Shown here: in pieces, positions 1 to 11,726 of the stretch | How positions within the stretch are numbered: the first letter of the stretch is position 1 | Layout: the number at the start of each line of letters is the position of its first letter | Assembly: GCA_961205875.1 (NCBI GenBank) | Contig: OY540813.1 | Coordinates: forward strand, 24,027,001 to 24,091,000 | DNA length: 64,000 nucleotides | DNA from: Sialis fuliginosa | Lineage: Eukaryota > Arthropoda > Insecta > Megaloptera > Sialidae | Direction: 5' to 3' | Position numbers and translations under genes: made by a program | The notes under the pieces: generated by a model | Seen by the model: only the letters and a program-made list of their open reading frames with translations | The model's database searches: none | What the model was told of the DNA's origin: nothing

Positions 1-2524
1 AATTTTAATAATATGTTTTATTATTACTTTTAAAAATTATCAAATTTTTTCGAGAGTTAAAAATTTATTTATTTCCATTATCCATTATTTGGACAGATGA
101 AAAATAATTAAAAAAATTATTAATTGTTTCGATAATTGAAATGAAATAAGAAAAAAGTATTATTTCTCTATATTATAATAAATAATATATATAAAATCTT
201 GCGAAAATATCATTATTGCGTAACACTTATTTATCACAATATTGTTTATAAAAATATACTATAACAAAATAAATGACACAATATTTAAACAACCACATTT
301 CATAAAATTTTATAGATTGGCGATCGAATAAAAATCATTACTCAATCAACCAGTAATTCAAGGTATCCGAATTTAAAAATATTATAAATATAGTCTGTTT
401 CATTTAAGATTTCAGTGGTGGGAGGAGACTAGACGGTACGATTCGTACAGGCACTATTCTCGCACTTGGCTAGGCCACGTAAAAAACTGGCAATCGTTTT
501 TACATACACTTTCTAATATTCTAATATCGATAATATAATACACATTTGTAGAATAACTAATCTGAAAATTTGAATTTAATTGCATTTGTTTCCAAAACAA
601 CATGAATTAGTAGATGTATTGCTTAGATTAGGAAAGACTATGGATACATAACAACCAATGCTAGTCCTATTTGAAACTGTTACCAAAATTATACGGCAAC
701 CATCTTTTCTTAAATGTCAGTTTCACCATTTCCATGCATATTATCCCAGACGCGTCAGTTGAAAATTTATAATATACAAATATGCTTTAAATTACAATTG
801 AATTTGGTATGTATGAGAGATGATAATTCCAAATAAGCGTTTCTCTGTTAATCAATTATCTCTGAATTACGTTTAATTAATTATTAATGAATTTTATAAT
901 TCAAAACAATTTATATTTATTTTAAAATCTGAATGATACACCAATGACTCGTAGAGCGATTTTTCGTGGAGTAATATGGTAACAACGCTATGTAATGTGT
1001 TATTTGTCCTTTATCTTTCCTTGTCTAAGATGTATTACGTCAGTCGTCAGTGAAAATTGTGTTATTGTGAATCTACCTTTGTCCAATCAGGAGCGCGTAT
1101 GCTAGCTACCGCTGCAATCTATTGAAACCGATTATAAGTAAATCCAAATATTTCTACAAAAAATTGTTCCAAGGTTTAAGCTTTACACTCATTTTAATAA
1201 AAATAATACATTTTCAAAGTACTAAAATTAGAATTATCAAGCAGGTCAGATCAAAATCAAAACATCCAAGTTTTACTATACATATTTATCTGTATTTACT
1301 ATTTGTACATATGTATTGCATATGTAAACGTATCTGTATGTGTGTATATGAATGTATGAGTGTGTAAAATGCGAAGCTCACAGAGAAAGAGCGGACGGGG
1401 GCCGCATCGAAATCCTTATTCATTTATTTTATCTGCAGCGTGTTTTTTATCTGTGCGCGCGCTCACTCCGCTCCATGAATACGATATTTTATATCTTTTT
1501 GTTCAAAACGAACTGCATGATCTGAATTACCAATATACCTCACTGCTCTACGAGTTTTATGATATTTTCAGTGCAGGCGAATTTTCAAGTGCTGTGAACA
1601 TTTTCGTTATCAAAGATAAAATTGTATTTAATTAAGTTAATGCAATCTAGACGGCCACGGGACTAGTTACCTCTTAAGACAATTCAAATCTTACTTGTAT
1701 TGTTATACATACAATTTACTTCCCTCTTTTTTTCAGATCAGTTTTAAATAAATAATAAGATAACATTTTTATCAATAACACTGGTCAACAGGAAAATATT
1801 CCCTGGATACTATAAACTAATCTATAATCTATATAATACTAATCAATTATTATTTCTAATTTTTAAGATAAAGTATATTAAGACTAATTATTATTTCGTA
1901 CTCCGATTCTTAATTTAAATTACTTCTAAAATATCTTTATTTGTTATGGTTTTTATTTTTATTCATAAATAGTTCCTATATTATGGAAATTCATCCTTAA
2001 TTTAATAACGTATAAAACTCTAAACTAGTGTTAATTTTCCCCTTATTTTCAAAACCTAGGGTAGAGACATGAAAGAAAAAAAAACGCCTCAAAGATACAA
2101 ATTCGAAGTTTTTTATTTTAATTGAAAATTACATCACTAATTAAATACAGTGGTCTCCAATCTATGGCCCATGGGCCGGATACAGCCTTCGAAAAGTTTA
2201 TATCAGATATGTAGATATTTTTGACCAATTATTTAAAAATAACGTTTTTTAATTTTTTTATACTATTAGAAGAAGTGTAGAATCATCATGTTTAAATGTT
2301 CATCTTGTCAAAAACTAAACAAATTTTGTCTCATTATGAAATTCTAATTACATTCTAAGAATTAAAACAAACATCCTACAAATATATAAAAACGATATTC
2401 CAAGGGTTAAAATCAATTCATCCAAAACATCCAACCGGCATTTTTCCCGTACGAAATGTCGGCATGTGTGTTGTTTACTATCTCACGCCTAGGCAATTAC
2501 ATAACTCTTACATAACACACATTT
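1..2524. other. AT-rich non-coding DNA, no gene recognised
   Basis: Mostly AT-rich unique-looking sequence with stop codons in all frames. Two patches stand out. Around 1035-1091 are a CRE-like TTACGTCAG and a CCAATCAGG box. From about 1366 to 1590 the sequence is more CpG-rich and less repetitive. At 2149 a CAGTGGTCTCCAATC stretch resembles a hAT terminal repeat, but no partner end was found. The two open frames of 81 and 91 codons (1122-1367, 1360-1635) match no family I know and are not called genes. Confidence 0.6.
1035..1091. promoter_or_regulatory. possible regulatory patch with CRE-like and CCAAT motifs
   Basis: TTACGTCAG lies at 1035-1043 and CCAATCAGG at 1083-1091, in a short stretch with more CpG than the flanks. 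These motifs are short and can occur by chance; no TATA box or transcript evidence is visible. Confidence 0.2.
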
Positions 2525-2700
2525 AATAAGACGTGTCGAATGGCGGGTAACATCGCGCGCACCCCGCCGCTACAGATTTCAATGCAGCGGCAGAAGCGTA
2601 ACTAATTTTATTGCAGTCATCTATCTGTCTAGCGCGCGCCAAATTATGTTCGGGATTCACTCGGACACGTTTTTATTGCTGTTGCGTGGTGCTTTACTGT
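2525..2700. other. CpG-rich patch in AT-rich DNA
   Basis: Contains GCGCGC twice, CGCCGC and several further CpGs, in strong contrast to the flanks. No coding signature. Could be a conserved regulatory element or a promoter fragment. It lies directly beside the hAT foldback insertion at 2735. Confidence 0.3.
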
Positions 2701-2734
2701 ATAGTATTGTATGGCATTAGTTTTACATGTACAT

Positions 2735-4476
2735 TAGGGTGTGCCAAAAAAAGACGATATTTTTTTTTTTTCACTTTCCGCTCAAAATATCGTAGAAGAT
2801 GTCGAAACAAAAGACCTGTCCAAAGGAGAGTTCTTAATTTTAATTTTAAGAGGTCCTCCATCGATTTTGAAGTTTTTCCCATTTAAATAACACGGGAAAA
2901 ATTTTTTTTTTTCATTTTTACTTTCGCAACGTCTGAAGATTTTATTTTTTCGTAAAATAAACTATCAGACCTTATTGGGGATTAAATTATGAACAAAAAA
3001 TGTCATTGGGTCATATTGCTACCATCGAAGCCTGACTTTTTATAAAGCTTTACAGTATCAATTTTCCCCAAATTTCGTGTTTTTTGTAATTTTTAGCTAA
3101 ACTATCCAAGATAGAACAAAAAGTCAAATGACAATTTTGTAGTCCGTTTGATGCACTACAAAAAACATTTAGATAAATTTTTTGTATCATTAATATTTTC
3201 AAAGTTACAGACCAACAAAATCCAATTTTTCAAAAATACCTTTTCTTATTCTTATGCATTCTGTTGAAACTAGTTGCTCCTCGAATTAGTTTTTTATACT
3301 GTGTATTTAATTCTTAACCATTCATCCGAAAATTCAGTTAATCCTGCAGACTATCCCTAAAACTTTCTGCTGTAGATTATGATTAATAGCCTTCAAAAAT
3401 TTTATTATTGGAACATTAAAACGCTTTTCTAACTCAATACAGAATTTAGCATGTTTTTAAGTTTGAAAAATAGAAGATCGTTTGAAACAGAAAAGGATTA
3501 CGAAGTCCTAGAAAGAATTTGATGTTTGATTATATCGAATACTTGTTAATCATTCAATTTTGTTGTTTTGAATAATATGTGGGAGTGGAATATGTCAATT
3601 CATGTTCAATTTGTTTACATAATCAGGGTTGTCTTGAGGATTGGTTAAATAACCTCAATAGACCAAAAACGAAATAAATAACAATAATATTTGTGGACTT
3701 ATTAAGCAAGTTATATCGTAAAAAATTATTCTAGGCTAACTTTTTAGAGAATTAAATATACTTTAAATTTTTAATTGAAATTTGTCATCTATCGTCAATA
3801 ATTTAGAAAATATAGATTAAAAATTATGAAAATATGACTTATCAGGTTTGTTACTCTACGCTATTGCGGAGACAACGAATCTTTCTTATACAATTTTGTA
3901 GCAAATTTGATGTACCAAAAAATAAGAATTAAATTTTTTGTATTTTTATCGATGGTTCACTTGAACAAAGCTAAAAATTAGAAAAATAGGATTTTGTTGG
4001 TCTGTAACTTTGAAAATATTAATGATACAAAAAATTTATCTAAATGTTTTTTGTAGTGCATCAAACGGACTACAAAATTGTCATTTGACTTTTTGTTCTA
4101 TCTTGGATAGTTTAGCTAAAAATTACAAAAAACACGAAATTTGGGGAAAATTGATACTGTAAAGCTTTATAAAAAGTCAGGCTTCGATGGTAGCAATATG
4201 ACCCAATGAAATTTTTTGTTCAAAATTTAATCCCCAATAAGGTCTGATAGTTTATTTTACAAAAAAATAAAATCTTCAGACGTTGCGAAAGTAAAAATGA
4301 AAAAAAAAAATTTTTCCCGTGTTATTTAAATGGGAAAAACTTCAAAATCGATGGAGGACCTCTTAAAATTAAAATTAAGAACTCTCCTTTGGACAGGTCT
4401 TTTGTTTCGACATCTTCGACGATATTTTGAGCGGAAAAAGAAAAAAAAAAATATCGTCTTTTTTTGGCACACCCTA
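2735..4476. mobile_element. non-autonomous hAT-type foldback element with ~495 bp inverted arms
   Basis: The first ~497 bases (2735-3231) reappear as a near-perfect reverse complement at 3981-4476. The ends begin TAGGGTGTGCC, matching the YARNG start of hAT terminal repeats. The element is flanked on both sides by the identical 8-bp ATGTACAT (2727-2734 and 4477-4484), the hAT duplication length, with central TA as in Buster-type hATs. The ~750 bp between the arms carry no transposase-like frame, so it would need a transposase in trans. Short open frames in the arms are by-products of the repeat. Near-identity of the arms and the perfect duplication suggest a fairly recent insertion. The hAT family assignment is established-knowledge inference from ends and duplication only. 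Confidence 0.85.
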
Positions 4477-4484
4477 ATGTACAT

Positions 4485-6043
4485 ATTAAATGTAGGTTGA
4501 TTGGTGATGATTTTGTGAGAAATTCGTTTTCAACATTAATGAAGTTCCCTCTTTGACGATACAGTACTCTAGTTCTATATATTACACAAACGTCAATGTT
4601 TAATCTAGTTTTAGGTATTCATTTTTTTTTATCATTTCGATGAATTGTAAAACAAAACTTTGGGCCCTTGGTTGAGGGTCTTTCGGACCAAACATTGCTA
4701 GGTAGTTTTCAGGAAATGTACATCTGGGCATGTTCTAATGACTGTTTAAATTTGGCACCTCATACATGTTCCGTGTACTTTTTCTTGGACTATCAGTAGT
4801 TATAACACTTTATATGATTTATTTATTATTTATCAAAATTACTAGTTATTTTACATATTGTAATTATAATTTTTCTTATGTATTTTTTTAATTGCCTTTT
4901 TTATTTAAATCTATAATAGGTACCTATTTAATTATTTAATCTACACAAATGACTTTTAATTTTCAGGTAGAAAACTTTAAAACTCTTTTTTATATATCTG
5001 ACATAGTTCTAAAAAATGTGGGACTTCCTAATACGTAAAACTGAAAATAAACAGTGTCAGTGTAAAGTGATAAAAGTTATAGAACTATAGAAAATAAAGT
5101 TCTCTACATCTTTTATTATATCTATTTATGTTAGTTATTTTATTTATTAGTTATTTGTTCATACGTTTCTTTGATCGGTACCACTTACTTTAGTTGAAAC
5201 AATACACAAATTTTAAAAAGTAACAATATATTTTTTTATAAGTTTTGGAAATGATTGATTCTTATATTTTGTCATAGAGGATACACAAGTATACAAAAAT
5301 TTAAGACAATCAGATATCGGAAAGTGGGTGAAAAATTGGTTACATTGTTTGATCGAAACCGACAATAAACCAAGTTTATAAAATTGAAAAAAAATGTGTA
5401 TTACATAATAATTAAAGTCATAAGATTACAATCTGAACTTTTCACCGACTTGAAACTTTTCATGATGTTTTCGAAAAAATATTTTTTCATGAAATCACTA
5501 GCTATGAACCATTTCAGATATATTTTTTAAACATCCATTTCATAATTTGGTTTTCTTCCTTGATGAAAATTGATCCTAAATATAATATTTCACCCTTCTA
5601 AATATTGTCGTTTTTGAGTTAAAATGTCTACGGATAGGTAAAAATAAGGGAATTTTGCTTATGATCTGAGCTTACCAATATTCTCTGATTATGTCACTGG
5701 AATGACTGATATTTATACCCAGATATTCCTAGAAATGTATAGGACCATTTTTTTATATTTTATTCTACGAGCAACTTAAAAATAGAATAAAACTTTTCTA
5801 TTCTTACAGACACTATTCTACCAGGATAAAACTCCATTAATTTGAAGCTCTTGTAGTTCTCATTTTGTTCGTATGACAGCCAATTTAAATTTTGATACGT
5901 CACAATGTAGAGTGACAAAAACATTCAGAAAAAAATGACGAAGAATTCAATCCCCTTGTCTAAAGTTTGACATTTTGAAAGTCGTTATTTTATTCAGATG
6001 TCAATTAATCGATCCCGAGGTTCATATTTGTTTTTTTTTACAG
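4485..6043. other. AT-rich non-coding DNA
   Basis: No gene, RNA or clear repeat boundary seen. Composition is uniformly AT-rich with homopolymer runs. Confidence 0.6.
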
Positions 6044-6126
6044 CGGCGTCGCGTTCAAACCAACGCCTTCTCGCTTTATAATATTTGATATTTTGTATTG
6101 ATATGGAAATTAGCCACATTCTCTTG
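6044..6126 (+). other. candidate small exon with start codon (tentative)
   Basis: A T-rich tract ending in TTACAG (6038-6043) looks like a 3' splice site, and CTCTTG|GTGAGTG at 6127 is a good 5' splice site. The 83-bp interval starts with an unusually CpG-rich stretch. It contains an ATG at 6103 opening M-E-I-S-H-I-L-L to the donor in phase 0, with an in-frame TAA upstream at 6079. It could be a 5' untranslated/start exon of a gene continuing outside the window. Splice-like pairs occur by chance in a window of this size and nothing else supports it. Confidence 0.2.
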
Positions 6127-7338
6127 GTGAGTGTATTTATTTTTGTAATTAATATCTGAATTTGTTTTAAATATATTAAACTCTTGCGTAACGTATGTTC
6201 GTAGTTATTAACATTATAATTTTAGAGAATCTTATTATTGAGTTCATCTCTTTACATATTGCATCCAATTTACCAAATTAGTAAATCATTTTATGGAGAT
6301 ACTCTTGTAACATTGAATAATTTATTTAAAATCTTATATTTCGAATTTTATATTAAAAAAATTTATGATGGAAAAAATAATCGAATGAAAAATAATATTT
6401 TTATAGTCTTTTAAAGATCAATTCTTTCTTCTGGTGATTTTTATAAAAGTAGAACCATTTTGGAAACCAGAAATGTATCACACTATGCTCTCTCATTATT
6501 GAAGTAAATATTTGAATTTTGTTGAGACAAAAATTAAGAAATGATTTTGTTAAACAAATAGTTAAACTTTCTAACGACTGAACAAATAAAATAATATTTT
6601 ACTTAAAATTATTAGGGAATACTATTAATTATAAAATTTACCAGGTAACATTAACAAAACCTATGTTAACTCCTATTATAGTAAATGCTAGAAATAAAAG
6701 GTTTTAATTGAATAATAAATATAAATGCTATAAATATTATTCTTCACATCACCCAATATTTTATTCTCTCATTTCTAAAGAAAACTAAGATATATCAAGA
6801 ATAATAGAAATCGAATAGAAACAATTTCATTTAAAACCTAACATTTTTCATTCAGTATTACAGAGAGATTTTCTAGCATACGCAAACATATATTTTGTTC
6901 TAGCGATAAATCTCGAGCCACCACTGGCGAGATGACGTGATCTAACATAGGTATATATAATAGGAGCTGTCAGAACTAATGGCTTTTATTAACAAAGTTG
7001 TTCCCGATTCCGTGCTCAGCTTGTTACTTCTGATTGGTTTCTCTTAGTCCATCTACTTTTGTAATTGCTACATCAGTTCGAAAATCTTATTCAAATATGT
7101 TTACTTCAATTGTTTCGACAGTTAGAATGTATACTGTAACATTCAATATTTTAAATTTGGCTTATGTAAATTATCAAAACTTAAAATAAAAATTAAATTA
7201 ACAACCAAAAAGTTATCAAGAACTGTTTGTATTATTTTATTATCTATATATAAATACGTGAACATCGAAAATTGTCGTACGTTTTTTTAGTATTTATTAT
7301 AAAAGGGGGTGAATAAAACAACATATATCATTCAAAAG
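6127..7338. other. AT-rich non-coding DNA with a small GC-richer patch
   Basis: No gene seen. About 6910-7060 is less AT-rich and includes GATGACGTGATC, a TATATATAA stretch near 6952 and an inverted CCAAT (GATTGG, ~7033). It might be regulatory; this is inference only. Confidence 0.5.
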
Positions 7339-7653
7339 TATTGTGCCATAGATGTGTACTAAAAAAATAAAATCATGTGTGTATGTTGCCGTTAAGGCAG
7401 GTAAAATAACGTTAACATACACACATGATTTCCCCTCTCGCTGTTTGTTTATTTCCCTCGCATCATTCAACAGCATAGCAATATTCCTAACGCCACCAAG
7501 CGGCATAAATAAATAGTTTTGGGTTTCTGTTAATGCGTATAGAGATTTCAATTTTTATTTATTGTAAAAACAGGTTAGGTTATATTAGATACTGGGCCAT
7601 AGATGTGCACAAAAAAATCATGTTTGTATGTTGCCGTTGAGGCAGGTAAAATA
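7339..7653. repeat. pair of direct repeats with an internal hairpin
   Basis: About 65-70 bp at 7339-7409 recur in the same orientation at 7590-7653; both contain TGTATGTTGCCGTT and GGCAGGTAAAATA. The first copy is also part of an 18-bp inverted repeat (arms 7370-7387 and 7413-7430, core ATCATGTGTGTATGTT). This could be the two ends of a small unclassified mobile element or a segmental duplication. An 84-codon minus-strand frame across it (7297-7551) has no recognisable homology. Confidence 0.6.
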
Positions 7654-7714
7654 TTGGTCAAATTTCAACCATAGGTGATACTAGTTTTTATGAATACGTG
7701 TAAAATATATTATA

Positions 7715-8501
7715 CTAGCTGGGCCCACGCGGCTTCGCTCGCATGGACTACGGAATTATTGTTTAGGATTTAAAAAATATATAGTTGAATTAATTACAAA
7801 CACGATTAGTTATTAATGTAATAAAAACCAAACAAAATAAACAATTGACAATCAAAAGAATACCGGCCTGTTCCCTTCCCTCTGCCCTGCGCTTCTAGTT
7901 GGTACGTTCCATCGCCATACACGGGTCACCATCGCACGAATAATATTTTCCCGTATAACATATATTTCGATATTTTCTAAACTATACGACCAAATTGGAT
8001 GCTGTAAATGGCAAATTATATCTACATTAAGTACTTATGACGATGAAATCATTTATTTCGATAAGGATTAATGTTTTGCATGTCATAAGTCCACGTAAAC
8101 AGAACCCAAATATTTTATGTTTTCTTAATAACATAAAAGCAGTAATTGTGGCTTAAATATAACAGTTAGACATATGGTGTCGCGGACTTAATTGTAGAAC
8201 TTTTGATTCTGTACAATTCTTTAATACATTATTTTGTTCTATATTGCACGGTTTAGGCAGCGTATTACAAAACAGCGCGCCGACGGCAAAATTTTTTCCG
8301 ACTTGATTTACTATTATCGTCACTGCTTAGTTGTTATGTTACCTAACGTAAAAAAATATAGCCTATAACCTGGCCAGAGAACGTACCTATGAATTAAAAA
8401 AAAAACACGTAAATCGGATAAGTGGTTCTCGAGTGATAAGGTAACTAACGGACAGACAGACAGACAGACAGAGAGACGTTGAGCTTTATATATATTAAGG
8501 A
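7715..8501 (-). mobile_element. non-autonomous Helitron, copy 1 (internally deleted)
   Basis: On the minus strand the element starts with TCCTTAATATATATAAAGC and ends with a short GC-rich hairpin (CGCGAAGC-type loop) followed ~6 bases later by CTAG. It sits between A and T (A7714/T8502), with no target duplication. These are the hallmarks of Helitrons. Next to its 5' end is a CAGA tetranucleotide run. It aligns along its whole length with the copy at 38718-39599 but lacks about 95 bp after 7833. The hairpin stem has one mismatch. No Rep/helicase frame, so non-autonomous. Confidence 0.85.
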
Positions 8502-9070
8502 TAGTATAAAGGATATATTAGAAAAACTGTTACAATAAAAATCAAGGAACAGACACAGATCACAGTGAAAGTCGTTATAAATCTTAAATCACTTTGATTT
8601 GTGACTGGGGATATTTTCTCGAATACCAAAATAACGTGAAACAAAAACTTCAAAAACAGAGTAAATAAAAGCAGTATGAAGAATTGTTCAAATTTGTTGG
8701 GAGGTGAATAGAATGTATATTACAGTTTTACCGTATTATCTGTCTGGCTACATTTTCAATTTCAGATTTATTGGTTTAAATTTATTTTTACGACATGATA
8801 CAATCTTTGTAAGATGTTCGTCTTGTAGGAATTTACGGACCTGAAATAATGCAGAAAGAAAATTCATATTTTGTACACAACGTCAAGTTTATTCTACTTT
8901 GAAATTACAGTTCCGAAATATTTAATCAGTGCAAATTTACTCCCATTAAAAATTGTATTTAAATTTAAATAATTATTTATAAAAAAAGTCTATTTCCCCG
9001 AACAATTGGAAATATCGAAATTTTTATAATTATTATATTCTTTATGTATATCATTCTGAGAGTTTTTTGC
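8502..9070. other. AT-rich non-coding DNA
   Basis: No gene or repeat boundary recognised between the Helitron and the GAGACG cluster. Confidence 0.55.
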
Positions 9071-9232
9071 ACATGAGGAGAGACGAGACGATAGTTATAT
9101 AAGTCTCGTCTCACTTGTTTCTTCTAGCTGAATTCTCGTCTCAGTCGCGGATTTTACAACTGACAGTCTCGTCCCGTGAAAATTGCAGCCATCTCGTCTC
9201 GGTCACTTCTCATACACGTGATAAAAATGGTC
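9071..9232. repeat. cluster of GAGACGAGACG / CTCGTCTC motifs
   Basis: About seven occurrences of the GAGACG/CGTCTC word in both orientations occur in ~160 bp, separated by unrelated spacers. Could be subterminal motifs of a decayed DNA transposon, or binding sites. No TIR pair could be drawn with confidence. Confidence 0.45.
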
Positions 9233-9443
9233 TCGTCTAAATATTATTCTAAAAAACAATTCCCGTTATGTAATAGACAAAAAAAATGTTTAATACAACG
9301 AATCTTATATATTTTACTTTTATTATTGATTTAAAGATTAACATCGCATAGTAAATTTTTCCTAATTATTGATAATTCTTTAAATCTCTCGACGAAACTA
9401 AATAAAGTTGTCAGGCTGTTTCTTCAACAGTTTTATTAATTCA

Positions 9444-9602
9444 AGCACATTTTTATGTTAGATATTTATTTTTTTACTTCATACTAATTTCAAAATACAA
9501 AGATTAAGCTCAATTATCAGAATTTAGGTTAATTGAGCTTAATCTTTATAATTTGAAATTAGTATGAAGTAAAAAAATAACTATCTAACATAAGAATGTG
9601 CT
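9444..9602. repeat. long imperfect hairpin, ~73-bp arms
   Basis: Starts AGCACATTTTTATG and ends with its complement; the arms agree over most of ~73 positions around a centre near 9523. About 40 bases of the right arm region recur again directly after it (9601-9643). Looks like a palindromic MITE with a partial tandem copy. No target duplication identified. Confidence 0.65.
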
Positions 9603-9643
9603 AATTTCAAATTAAAAAGATTAAGCTCAATTATCCTAAATCT

Positions 9644-11515
9644 GTACCAATGATACACAGTTCTAGTTGCTACAAACATACCATTCAATACATTATTATA
9701 TACCCCCATTAAATGTAATCCATAGTAAATCTAACTCAAGACACGTCGAATTAAAAATATAGCGCCACGTATCATAAGAGGGATAAATTGACTGATTTAG
9801 TTTTCGTGTGCGCACATCAACAATATAGTGGGCGATTAACTTCTTATCAGCGGGCAGCAGTGTAGATTAGCCCTCCCTCTCTCAGAGTTTAATCGAGTGA
9901 TGTACCATTGTTTGCGCACCCCCAAGGGTACCAATCCATACGATCTAAATAAAATAACACCCGGCGTTTACACTGTCACTAGTGTATGAGGTGGTAGTGG
10001 GGGGAGGGGTATATCAACCCCTCCCGTGGAGATCAAACGATCTGATACATGTTGATAGTGTTTCCTGTCTGCATCTTTGATTTGGTTTTTAAATAATGTC
10101 CGTCGATCCAATTATTATTAGAGGGTTATTTATGAAATTGAGTTAAACTTTAATACGAAGGGTGAATTTGGTTTGTGTAATAAAAATTAAATGCTTGGGT
10201 AGCGAATAGTCACTGATAGTTATAGGTCAGTTAACGTAGGCGTTTATAAGTTTGATATTATGTTTGTGATTGATTTTAGTTATAAAAACCAAACCAAATA
10301 CGATCCTTTCAACGATCAAACAAAAATAGCTAACTCGCAACATTAATTCAATTACCTACATGAGGCTAGTCACGAATTTTATAGTCATGTATATACCAAA
10401 TACAGCCAACCCAAAATTTGGTTAAATTGACCAAATTCTAAGGATAATATAATAATAATATAATATCTCAGCTGTCGTCCTCCTCCACTAAATAATCTTA
10501 AGTAACAATACGCAAGATTTATTAACAAAATACACGTAATACTCACTGAAAATGTACTTTCATAGTGAGAGTAATTGAACTTCCTTTATATAATTACAAA
10601 GCAATTTCAAACCAGTATTATATTTCAGCTACCCACGACCCTCACTGGTTACGCCACTGTAGAGGGGGTAGGCCTCTCTGCCTCCCCTCCTACTGACTAC
10701 GTCACTGGTTTTGATCCAAATTTTTTAACTAAACGTATTTGTTAATATTAACTAAATTTTGTTTTCAGTCTATAGTTCCTATTTATCTTAAACCCAGCCT
10801 TTCAAAGTATTTACGTTGAAAAAAACACATTAACCAAATTATAATCAAGAAAACCTATTCTATCTCTATTAAAAAAAACACATAAACATATAAAGCATCG
10901 ATAAATATTTTTGAACAAAATCGAACACACATTCTCCTGGTAAAAATTCGCTGTATTTTATTTACTACGTTCATACACACAAATTTATCTCCACCCATAC
11001 AACCACCCACCCACGCAGCAGCCCTCTTCCCATCGCGAGCTGAGCCGCTGTACCCAGCATCCGTGATGTCGGAACCACCGGCAGATAATGAACAATTTTT
11101 AATTCATGTTTTGTACAAACTCGCGCAGCGAAAAATGAAAAATATTATTCGAGCGTGTTATCGCGCGACTCGCTCTACGGGAATTTAGTTTAGAGAGGAT
11201 AATCCGTCTGATAAATGCTCATTGATGCATTTTCCCTACTGCGGGTACAATAGTTTATATAATATTCTATAGACAACAATAGTTCGTAGGGAGGGGTGTG
11301 TAGTGTTTGATAAAAAACATAGTTAAATATTACAATTTATAAGTTTAATATATTTTTACACACAGATTTGGAATTATAGGATAAATCAGAGGCGTACCTA
11401 GTTTTTAATAGGTGTTTATTTTTACCCCATCTTCAACAATTATTTAGTATGTATTTAAAAATCTAAAATTACAAGACAAAACCCCAACATTTTGATATGG
11501 AACAAAAAAAGTAAG
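9644..11515. other. non-coding stretch with CpG-richer patches
   Basis: No gene seen. Patches at about 9730-10030 and 11000-11230 are richer in CpG and look less degenerate than the flanks. The first contains a 9-bp GC hairpin at 10002-10025. The second contains GGATAATCC and other homeodomain-like words. 10622-10711 holds two hAT-like termini (GTTACGCCACTG, GACTACGTCACTG) on the same strand. Confidence 0.5.
10622..10711 (-). mobile_element. hAT-type terminal motifs, fragment
   Basis: Read on the minus strand, CAGTGACGTAGTCAGTAG and CAGTGGCGTAACCAGTG both start like CAGTGGCGTA-type hAT ends. Both precede purine-rich GGGG tracts. Two ends in the same orientation ~40 bp apart suggest a truncated dimer or nested remnant. 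Confidence 0.35.
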
Positions 11516-11521
11516 TTAGCA

Positions 11522-11726
11522 ATTTTAAAATGGCACTGGGCAGGACACATAATGTGAAGTAAAGATGGAAGATGGATAGAAGAGATCGTAGTAGGCCACG
11601 AACACGATATCAAGAAAGCAGCCGGTACTCAACGGACAAGAAAAACAGGACATTAAAATAGTGGCGAACGTCAGAGGAGGCCTATGTTCAAAATTGGATT
11701 ATATTAAGTAAAATATGATGATGATG
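11522..11726 (+). pseudogene. fossil 3' end of a LINE reverse transcriptase
   Basis: One frame from 11522 reads I-L-K-W-H-W-A-G-H-I-M, then a stop, then D-G-R-W-I-E-E-I-V, later K-K-A-A-G-T and near the end M-F-K-I-G-L-Y before a stop. This is the pattern at the carboxyl end of endonuclease/reverse-transcriptase polyproteins of non-LTR retrotransposons (the K-W-x-W-A-G-H motif followed by R-W and the terminal F/V-Q-x-W-I). At least two in-frame stops show it is dead. It is followed by a TGATGATGATGA tail, common at the 3' end of such elements. Only the last ~70 codons remain, as expected of 5'-truncated LINEs. Confidence 0.65.

Noticed and set aside
1360-1635. 91-codon plus-strand frame
   Set aside because: No recognisable domain; the underlying patch is better described as CpG-richer non-coding DNA. 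Left open rather than called.
2611-2886. Opposite-strand frames of 91 and 62 codons
   Set aside because: They cross the left arm of the hAT foldback element; the reverse copy of the arm does not keep them open as genes.
11528-11550. AATGGCACTGG resembling the mir-263 seed region
   Set aside because: The match stops after 11 bases, no hairpin is present, and the stretch is explained by the LINE fossil.
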